Shown here one piece after another: positions 57,822 to 64,000 of a stretch of 64,000 nt of DNA (positions are counted from its first letter, which is position 1; every line of letters begins with the position of its first letter). This DNA comes from Umezawaea sp042738955 (GTDB lineage: Bacteria > Actinomycetota > Actinomycetes > Mycobacteriales > Pseudonocardiaceae). Location of the stretch: positions 183,073-247,072 of the forward strand of contig NZ_JBHYHC010000002.1 in the NCBI RefSeq assembly GCF_042738955.1. The letters run 5' to 3'. The position numbers and the translations under genes are program-made. The notes below the pieces were generated by a model. The model ran no database searches, had not been told where the DNA came from, and worked only from the letters and a program-made list of their open reading frames with translations.

Positions 57822-58413
57822 ACGCGATCGGCGCGACACCGGTGCGCGCCCACTCGGCCAGGGCATCGCGGTCGACCAGCACGATGCCCATGGCCGTCGC
57901 GAAGTCCTGAGCGGGCCGGGTGAACGTCGACGTCGTGACGACCACCGCGTGGTGCGCCCCGTGGACGGCGCGGGCGGTGCCGGAGAAGCGCTGCAACGCC
58001 GGGGACCCGACCTTGTTGCCGGTGCCGTGGCGCTTGCACTGGACCACGATCCGGCCACCGTCCGGCGCGATGGCCGTGACGTCGGCGCCCAGGTCCCCGG
58101 AACCACCGACGACCTCGACGTCCACGCACCCCGACCGACCCAGCAGTCGAGCGGTCCACAACTCGAACTCGGTCCCACCCATGCCGTCGGTGACCTCGAT
58201 CGCCCGGTCGAGTTCGGCCTGCCACGCCTCCGCGGCCACCCGCCTCCTCCGCCGCACCACCAGCACGGCGGTGCCGATCACCGACAGCACGGCGAAGATC
58301 GCGGCCGACCACCCCGGATGCGCTTGGACGAAGAGCACCCCCAGCCACACCGCGGCGACCGACCCGCCGACCCGCCAACCCCTGAACGCCTTCTTGCGGC
58401 GGCGTGCTGCCAT
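57754..58413 (-). CDS. Membrane-anchored Mrr-like restriction endonuclease-fold protein
   Basis: A 219-residue protein. Two membrane helices (about 16-29 and 35-53) precede a Mrr_cat domain. The nuclease pattern is E in GTEFELWTARLL, D in GGSGDLGADVTA and Q-x-K in RIVVQCKRHG, the PD-(D/E)xK arrangement. It continues HHAVVVTTSTFTRPAQDFA and IVLVDRDALAEWA. A GAGGGGG site lies about 6 bases before the ATG. Such membrane-tethered Mrr proteins are widespread in actinobacteria; their targets are unknown, and defence or stress-related DNA cleavage is an inference. Its 3' end overlaps the convergent ABC ATPase gene by 68 bases. Confidence 0.88.
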   Translation of the reverse strand: MAARRRKKAFRGWRVGGSVAAVWLGVLFVQAHPGWSAAIFAVLSVIGTAVLVVRRRRRVAAEAWQAELDRAIEVTDGMGGTEFELWTARLLGRSGCVDVEVVGGSGDLGADVTAIAPDGGRIVVQCKRHGTGNKVGSPALQRFSGTARAVHGAHHAVVVTTSTFTRPAQDFATAMGIVLVDRDALAEWARTGVAPIAFTPRPGGSVPSPGGWSARSRGR

Positions 58414-58600
58414 CGTCCCCCCTCGTAGCCGTCCAGGGTGCTGGACGGCCGGGCGACGCGGACAGGTCCCGACGGGTGGGAGCACGCCGTCGATCGGGTG
58501 GTTTCGGGGGCGGGCCCCGCCTCGGCCGCTGCTCGTCCGACCGAGGATCGGCAGTGGTGCCAGGAGGTCCGCGGTCACTGCCTGCCGTCGTGCGGCTGGA

Positions 58601-59302
58601 TCACTGCCGGGGGTAGGCGGCGCGGAGCCGGGCCCTGGAGGAGTCGAGGTGCGCCCGCATGGCGGCCTCGGCGGCCGCGGGGTCCTGGTCGGCGATCGAC
58701 TGCACCACCAGCTCGTGCTCCCGCTTGGTCTCGTCGGCCATGCCGGTGCGGAAGTACAGGCGGTAGTTGTGGGTGTGCGCGTGCAGCCGGGCGAGGGCGT
58801 CGACGATGAGGTGGTTGCCCGACGCCTCGGCGATCGTGCGGTGCAGCAGCGCGTCCAGCACGGCGAAGTCCCGGTAGCCCTGGTAGTTCTCGCCGTGCGG
58901 ACGGCCCGCCATGTCGTTGATGACCTTGTGCAGCTGGTTCACCTGCGCCTTGGAGGCGCTGCCCGCGGCGAGGCCCGCAGCGGCGGGTTCGATCAGCAGG
59001 CGGAACTCGTACAGGTTGTCCAGGGACACCTGGTCCATGAGCGGGGCGACGATGTAGCCGGCGTGCGGGCGCTTCGCGACCAGGCCGTCGGACTCGAGCT
59101 TGGTCATCGCCTCGCGGACCGGGGTGGGGGAGACCTCCAGCTCGCGCGCGATGCCGTCGATGGACAGCCGGGCGCCGGGAGCGAGGTCGTTGTCCATCAG
59201 CATGCCTTTGATGGCCTCGTAGACCGTGTCGCGCAGCATCGTCCGCGGGGGCGGTGTCAACCGCGGCAGACGTGACGGCGCGTCCTTGGGCACTGTGGTC
59301 AT
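58601..59302 (-). CDS. GntR-family regulator, FCD subgroup
   Basis: A 233-residue regulator. Residues about 20-90 form the winged helix (DTVYEAIKGMLMDNDLAPGARLS, ELEVSPTPVREAMTKLESDGLV). Residues about 98-230 are the helical FCD domain (YEFRLLIEPAAAGLA, FAVLDALLHRTIAEASGNHLI, REHELVVQSIADQDPAAAEAAMRAHL), in which Asp and His residues bind metal and a carboxylate ligand. FCD regulators often respond to sugar acids or their products. It sits between a sugar importer and a secreted glycan-active protein, with matching sites upstream of both. It is therefore probably their common repressor. Confidence 0.93.
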   Translation of the reverse strand: MTTVPKDAPSRLPRLTPPPRTMLRDTVYEAIKGMLMDNDLAPGARLSIDGIARELEVSPTPVREAMTKLESDGLVAKRPHAGYIVAPLMDQVSLDNLYEFRLLIEPAAAGLAAGSASKAQVNQLHKVINDMAGRPHGENYQGYRDFAVLDALLHRTIAEASGNHLIVDALARLHAHTHNYRLYFRTGMADETKREHELVVQSIADQDPAAAEAAMRAHLDSSRARLRAAYPRQ

Positions 59303-59410
59303 CCTCCCTCGTTCCTTCCCGACCCGGTCGTTCGATCTTAGGCCCGCGCCTGGTGTTCGCCGACCGCTGCCGTGAGCGAGTCGGCTCGCGGCGGGAGAGG
59401 GCTACTTCAT

Positions 59411-59424
59411 ATCTGATATCCGAT
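59411..59424. promoter_or_regulatory. Candidate FCD operator 1 (near gntR)
   Basis: ATCTGATATCCGAT, symmetric around GATATC, as ATC-N-GAT-ATC-N-GAT. It lies 109 bases upstream of the gntR start. The flanking CAT and C are shared with operator 2. Confidence 0.6.
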
Positions 59425-59534
59425 CTTACCGCATCTGGGCGATTTGGGCCGGAGGAATCGCGCGGGCCCTGACGAGCCCGACTTCCGGACCATTGACGCA
59501 CTCCCGAGGCGGCGGTAGGAAGGAGCAGTTTCAT

Positions 59535-59548
59535 ATCTGATATCTGAT
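59535..59548. promoter_or_regulatory. Candidate FCD operator 2 (near the secreted protein)
   Basis: ATCTGATATCTGAT, 13 of 14 bases equal to operator 1, 40 bases upstream of the ATG at 59588. In this position it could block transcription of the secreted protein. Confidence 0.65.
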
Positions 59549-59587
59549 CGTCCCGGTCCCTGGTTCCACCGGAAGGACAGACCGACA

Positions 59588-62500
59588 ATGGTGTCGAGAT
59601 CGTTCAGCGCCGTCCTGGCAGGCGCGCTCGTCGCGCTGGCCGTCGCGGCCACGCCCGCGGCGGCGGCTCAGACGACCACCCTGCACGTCTCGCCGGGAGG
59701 CGGCGGGTCCCAGTGCACCGACCGCTCGCCCTGCTCGATCACGCGGGCCCAGCAGCGGGTGCGCGACCTCGCGCCGTCGATGCGCGGCGACCTCGTCGTG
59801 AGCCTGGAGGGCGGCACGTACCAGCTCGCCTCGCAGCTCACGTTCACCGCCGCCGACTCCGGCACCCACGGCCACCGGGTCCGCTGGGAGGCCGCGGGCG
59901 GCCGCACCCCGGTGCTCAGCGGCGGCGTGCCGATCTCCGGGTGGACCAAGGGCTCGAACAACCTGTGGAGCGCCAAGGCCCCCAAGGACCTGAAGACCCG
60001 CCAGCTCTACGCCGATGGCTCCCGGCTGACCCGCGCGAGCGGCACGGCCCCGGTCGACCTCACGCAGACGGCGACCGGGTACACCGCCGCGGACACCTCG
60101 ATGGCCTCCTGGCGCAACCCCGGAAGCCTGGAGTTCGTGTTCGCCGACGGGCACGGCTCGTGGAGCGAGCCGCGGTGCGCCGTCGCGGGCATCAGCGGCA
60201 CGGCCGTCACCATGCGCCAGCCGTGCTGGGACAACCTCGACCTGCCCGATGGCCCGCGCGGCCCGTACGGCGACAACCCGCACGGCGGGTTCCCGACCTT
60301 CCCGACCGACGCGAAGCCGAGCCTGATCGAGAACGCGTTCGAGCTCATCAGCGACGGCGAGTGGTACCTCGACGACACCACGCACGTCCTGTACTACCAG
60401 GCGAAGCAAGGTGAGGACCCGCGGCGGATGAACTTCACGGCGGCCAAGCTGGACGGGCTGGTCCGGACGACGACCACCGCCGCCGCGCCGCTGCACGACG
60501 TCACGTTCCAGGGCCTGGAGTTCGCCTACTCGACGTGGCTGCGCCCGGCGTCCGACGAGGGCTTCGTGGAGATGCAGGCCAACTTCACGATCACCGGCGT
60601 CGGCGGCTCCAAGTCCCAGGGCCTCTGCAACTACTCCGAGCCCAAGGGCACCTGCCCGTTCGCCGCGTGGACCCGGCCCGACGCCGCCGTGGACCTGACC
60701 GGCACCAAGAACGTCTCCTTCCTGGACAACACGTTCCAGCACCTCGGCGGGGCCGGGCTGGGCTTCCAGCACGGCGTGACCGGGAACGTGGTGCGGGGCA
60801 ACACGGTCACCGACGTCTCCGGCGTCGGCATCCTGCTCGGCGCGGTCGACGACCCGCAGGCCACCGGGGACGCGTTCCCCACCGGCAACACGATCGACAA
60901 CAACCGCGTGCACCACACGGGCGTGGAGTTCACCGGCGCGCCCGCGATCGTCAACGGCTACTCGCGCGGCACGAGCATCACCCACAACGAGATCACCGAC
61001 GTGCCCTACAGCGGCATCTCCTCCGGCTGGGGCGGGTGGCGCACCAACTCCACGTTCCCCGACGAGAACCCCAACAACAACGGGGACAACACCATCTCCT
61101 ACAACCTGGTGTACCGCGACATGCTCGTGCGCTACGACGGTGGAGCCGTCTACACCAGCGGACCGCAGGGCAAGAGCTACGAGCACGGCCTCACGGTGCA
61201 GGGAAACGTGAACTTCAGCGGGCGGAAGACCGCGAACTCGATCTACAACGACGAGGGCGGCGACTACGTCACCATCACCGGCAACGTCCAGTACAACGAC
61301 AACGGCGGCTTCAACGGCGGCTGCTCGACCACGGGTCACCTGCGGCGCAAGGACAACTACCGCGTCGGCACGATGAACTCGTTCGGCTGCGCGCCCGCGC
61401 CGGTCGGTCTGGAGGACCTCGGCGGCAACAAGCTGATCGGGCAGAACCCGCAGGCAGGCGAGGTGCCCAACGCCGTGTTCGCGGCGGCGGGCTTGCAGGG
61501 CAAGTACCGCGAGCTGACCACGAAGCGCGCACCCGTGGTGGCGTTGGCCAGTCCGACGTGCACCGACGACATCCTCATCTCCGGGTCCGGGTTCACGCCG
61601 CAGGCCAAGGTCACCGTCGCGGGCAGGCAGGTCCGGCCGGTCACCTTCGTGTCGTCCAACCACCTGACCGTGAAGCTGCCGAAGGACTCCAGCGGCGGCG
61701 CGGTCTCGGTCACCACTCGCGCGGGCACGAGCGCGGTCGACGTGGACGCCACGACCACGCTGTGCCGCGGCTTGAGCACGACGGCGAGCAACGTCGGCGT
61801 CACCAACGACGGCAACACCGGGCCGGGCAACGTCGACGGCTTCGGCTACACCTACTCCGCGGAGGCGTTGGCCACCAAGGGTGTCGTGCCCGGCGGCCCG
61901 GTCCGCTGGAACGGGATCACCTACACCTGGCCCACCGCGTCCCCCGGCACGCCGAACAACACCCTGGCGGCGGGCCAGACCGTCGGCCTGATCGGGTCGT
62001 CGCCGACGTTGGGCTTCCTGCTGACCAGCACCTACGCCACCTCCGGCACGGGCACGGTCAACTACACCGACGGTACGACGCTGGACTACACGATCGGTGC
62101 CCCGAGTTGGGCCGAAGCCCCGCCGGACGGGCACACGCCGGTGATCACGATGCCGTACCGGAACACCCCGAACAACGGGCGGGACAACAGGAACGTCTAC
62201 ATCTTCGCCGCCGAGGTGAAGCTGGACCCGGCCAAGACGGTGAAGTCGGTCAAGCTGCCGATGGTGGGCTCCGAGGTCGGCGTGGACGTGCCCGCGCTGC
62301 ACATCTTCGCGATGGCGCTGGCGGGCAGCCCGAACCTGGCGCAGGGCAAGCCCGCCGTCTCGTCCTCCGAGGCGTACGGCGGCGCGGCCTCCCGCGTGGT
62401 CGACGGCGACACGAACGGGGTGTTCGGCAACAACTCCGTGAGCCACACCGACGAGAACGAGTACGCGTGGTGGCAGGTCGACCTCGGCGCGAGTTCACCG

Positions 62501-63910
62501 CTTTCCACCGTGAACGTGTGGAACCGCACCGACTGCTGCACGCAACGGCTCGACGACCACTGGACGTTCGTGTCCGACCAGCCGTTCGACACCTCGCTGA
62601 CCCCGACCCAGCAGGCCGCGAGGCCGGGGGTCTGGTCGAGCCACCGCACCGGTCCCGCTCCGGTCGTGACGGTCGAGAAGCCCGGCGTCGCCGGCCGGTA
62701 CGTGATGGTCCAACTGTCCAAGAAGGACTACCTGACGCTGGCCGAGGTGGAGGTCTATGGCGGCAAGCCCGCCCCGGCGGGTGATTGGGTCGGCACGTGG
62801 GGCACGGCGCAGGCCGCGCCGATCGTGGGCTCGCAGGGGTGGTTCACCGGCGAGACGATCCGCAGCGTCGTGCACACCAGCGTCGGCGGCACGGCGGCGC
62901 GCGTGCGGTTCTCCAACAAGTTCGGCACCGGCCCGCTGGTGCTCGACCACACGTCCATCGCCCTGCGGGCCAACGCCGACAACGCCGACGCGGTCGAGGG
63001 ATCGGTGCGGCCGTTGACGTTCAGCGGGCGGCAGAGCGTCAGCATCCCGGCGGGCGCGGAGATCCAGAGCGACCCGCTCGACTTCACCGTGCCCGAGGAC
63101 GCGGACCTGCTGATCAGCACGCACAGCACGTACGCCGCGGGCCCGGTGAGCTACCACCCGTCGGCGCAGCAGACGTCGTTCCTCAGCAACGCGGGCGACT
63201 TCACGATGGACACCTCCGGCGCGAAGTTCGACCGCCGGACCGGGTCCTGGTTCTACGTCGAGGAGGTCGACGTCCGCGACTCCCGTGCCAAGGGCACCGT
63301 CGTGGCGCTCGGCGACTCGATCACCGACGGCGGGTACTCGACCACCGACGCCAACCACCGCTGGCCGGACTACCTGGCCGACCGGCTCAAGCAGCTCCCG
63401 GCCGCGTCCCGGCTCGGCGTGGTCAACTCCGGGATCAGCGCGAACCGCGTGCTGCTCGACGGCGGGGAGCTGGCGTACGGGCGCAGCGCGTTGGCCAGGC
63501 TCGACGACGACGTGCTCAACCGCACCAACGTGCGCACGGTGATCCTCTACGAAGGCGTCAACGACCTGCACCAGGATCCGCGCCAAGCCGATCCGCGGAA
63601 GTTCATCGCGGGGTACCAGGAACTCGTCGCCCGCATGCACGCCAAGGGGATTCGGGTGCTCGGCGCGACCATCACGCCCATCAAGGGCTGGGGCGCCTAC
63701 ACCGACGGGATGGAGGCCACTCGCGGCGCGATCAACGAGTTCATCCGCACCGGCGGCCTGTACGACGGCGTCCTCGACTTCGACGCGGCCCTGCGCGACC
63801 CGCAGGACCCGTTGCGGCTCAAGGCCGAGTTCGACTCGGGTGACCACCTGCACCCGTCCGACGCGGGCAACGCCGCGCTGGCCGCGGTGGTCGACCTGAG
63901 CACGCTCTAG
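59588..63910 (+). CDS. Secreted multidomain glycan-active protein: beta-helix, fucolectin-like domain, SGNH esterase
   Basis: A 1440-residue exported protein with GGAAGGA about 10 bases before the ATG. Residues 1-27 are a signal peptide (VLAGALVALAVAATPAAAA). About 28-640 is a right-handed beta-helix as in polysaccharide lyases (LSGGVPISGWTKG, FLDNTFQHLGGAGLG, YNDEGGDYVTITGN). About 645-725 is IPT/TIG-like, and 726-910 an NPCBM-like beta sandwich. About 915-1060 is an F5/8-type fucolectin-like lectin (NLAQGKPAVSSS, NRTDCCTQRL with vicinal Cys). About 1065-1440 is an SGNH esterase with S1244 in GDSITDG, NSGISANRVL, EGVNDL, and D1419/H1422 in DHLHPSD. It probably binds, deacylates and perhaps cleaves a plant or microbial polysaccharide, feeding the nearby importer. 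Confidence 0.88.
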   Translation: MVSRSFSAVLAGALVALAVAATPAAAAQTTTLHVSPGGGGSQCTDRSPCSITRAQQRVRDLAPSMRGDLVVSLEGGTYQLASQLTFTAADSGTHGHRVRWEAAGGRTPVLSGGVPISGWTKGSNNLWSAKAPKDLKTRQLYADGSRLTRASGTAPVDLTQTATGYTAADTSMASWRNPGSLEFVFADGHGSWSEPRCAVAGISGTAVTMRQPCWDNLDLPDGPRGPYGDNPHGGFPTFPTDAKPSLIENAFELISDGEWYLDDTTHVLYYQAKQGEDPRRMNFTAAKLDGLVRTTTTAAAPLHDVTFQGLEFAYSTWLRPASDEGFVEMQANFTITGVGGSKSQGLCNYSEPKGTCPFAAWTRPDAAVDLTGTKNVSFLDNTFQHLGGAGLGFQHGVTGNVVRGNTVTDVSGVGILLGAVDDPQATGDAFPTGNTIDNNRVHHTGVEFTGAPAIVNGYSRGTSITHNEITDVPYSGISSGWGGWRTNSTFPDENPNNNGDNTISYNLVYRDMLVRYDGGAVYTSGPQGKSYEHGLTVQGNVNFSGRKTANSIYNDEGGDYVTITGNVQYNDNGGFNGGCSTTGHLRRKDNYRVGTMNSFGCAPAPVGLEDLGGNKLIGQNPQAGEVPNAVFAAAGLQGKYRELTTKRAPVVALASPTCTDDILISGSGFTPQAKVTVAGRQVRPVTFVSSNHLTVKLPKDSSGGAVSVTTRAGTSAVDVDATTTLCRGLSTTASNVGVTNDGNTGPGNVDGFGYTYSAEALATKGVVPGGPVRWNGITYTWPTASPGTPNNTLAAGQTVGLIGSSPTLGFLLTSTYATSGTGTVNYTDGTTLDYTIGAPSWAEAPPDGHTPVITMPYRNTPNNGRDNRNVYIFAAEVKLDPAKTVKSVKLPMVGSEVGVDVPALHIFAMALAGSPNLAQGKPAVSSSEAYGGAASRVVDGDTNGVFGNNSVSHTDENEYAWWQVDLGASSPLSTVNVWNRTDCCTQRLDDHWTFVSDQPFDTSLTPTQQAARPGVWSSHRTGPAPVVTVEKPGVAGRYVMVQLSKKDYLTLAEVEVYGGKPAPAGDWVGTWGTAQAAPIVGSQGWFTGETIRSVVHTSVGGTAARVRFSNKFGTGPLVLDHTSIALRANADNADAVEGSVRPLTFSGRQSVSIPAGAEIQSDPLDFTVPEDADLLISTHSTYAAGPVSYHPSAQQTSFLSNAGDFTMDTSGAKFDRRTGSWFYVEEVDVRDSRAKGTVVALGDSITDGGYSTTDANHRWPDYLADRLKQLPAASRLGVVNSGISANRVLLDGGELAYGRSALARLDDDVLNRTNVRTVILYEGVNDLHQDPRQADPRKFIAGYQELVARMHAKGIRVLGATITPIKGWGAYTDGMEATRGAINEFIRTGGLYDGVLDFDAALRDPQDPLRLKAEFDSGDHLHPSDAGNAALAAVVDLSTL

Positions 63911-63946
63911 CGGCCGTGAGCGGTCGGGAGGCCCCGAAGACCAACG

Positions 63947-64000
63947 CCCCCCCCCCCCCCACCCCCCCGCGGCGAAGAAGCCCCCCCCCCCCCCCACCAC
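63947..64000. other. Poly-C runs at the window end
   Basis: C runs of 14 (63947-63960), 7 (63962-63968) and 15 (63981-63995) with short breaks. They are unlike anything else in the window. They may be a low-quality contig end or a homopolymer artefact, so no feature is called here. Confidence 0.5.

Noticed and set aside
59531..62446. Long - strand frame opposite the secreted glycan protein
   Set aside because: It mirrors the GC-rich third positions of the + gene; no motifs and a Val/Arg/Gly-dominated translation.
1..64000. CRISPR arrays, tRNA or rRNA genes, transposases, integrases
   Set aside because: I looked for regular short repeats, cloverleaf signatures and IS-type reading frames and found none that hold up.

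Overview
The window is high-GC actinobacterial DNA. GTG and TTG starts, very short or overlapping gene junctions, mycothiol-era enzyme families, XRE/MmyB-type regulators, SARP-type regulators and many GGAGG-like ribosome sites all point to Actinomycetota. The gene families would fit Pseudonocardiales (Saccharothrix, Actinosynnema or Lentzea type), but that rank is an inference. I see no rRNA, tRNA, CRISPR array, transposase or prophage. The last ~55 bases are poly-C tracts, so the window may end at a contig edge.

Layout. 1-10.4 kb: the 3' part of a giant three-repeat protein ending in a Fic domain and an ADP-ribosyltransferase-like domain, followed by two tandem paralogous small genes of the type VII secretion-associated kind; together they look like a polymorphic-toxin locus. 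10.5-16.2 kb: two lipoprotein genes that share a beta/gamma-crystallin-like module and nearly identical ECF-sigma-type promoters, flanking a cobalamin-riboswitch-controlled metE and an unknown gene. 16.2-19.4 kb: arylamine N-acetyltransferase, glycosyltransferase, and an exported protein. 19.5-23.6 kb: a molybdate-uptake operon (regulator-modABC-VOC protein) divergent from a small molybdopterin-oxidoreductase-like gene. 23.6-34.1 kb: an operon of secreted cupin, P450 and maleylpyruvate-isomerase-fold protein; a TetR regulator; an MmyB-type regulator divergent from a short-chain dehydrogenase; a secreted haem-peroxidase gene running into a two-component system; and an MDR oxidoreductase divergent from a CGNR regulator across a perfect inverted repeat. 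34.2-40.4 kb: monooxygenase-like protein, FMN reductase divergent from a SoxR-type regulator across a perfect 20-base dyad, an FAD reductase, an SAM methyltransferase, a striking C-depleted polypurine tract, and an FAD monooxygenase.

40.4-51.9 kb: three tandem DnaA-box-like 9-mers between two convergent genes, a large BTAD/NB-ARC regulator divergent from a P450, a four-gene MacAB-like export operon divergent from an OmpR-type two-component system, and a VanZ-RDD fusion. 52.1-63.9 kb: a carbohydrate module with a sugar-type ABC transporter containing an enolase-superfamily enzyme, a membrane-anchored Mrr-like nuclease on the other strand, an FCD-type GntR regulator, and a 1440-residue secreted protein with beta-helix, fucolectin-like and SGNH-esterase parts. 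Two near-identical 14-base sites lie in front of the regulator and the secreted protein, and a related site lies in front of the ABC operon, which suggests one glycan-use regulon.
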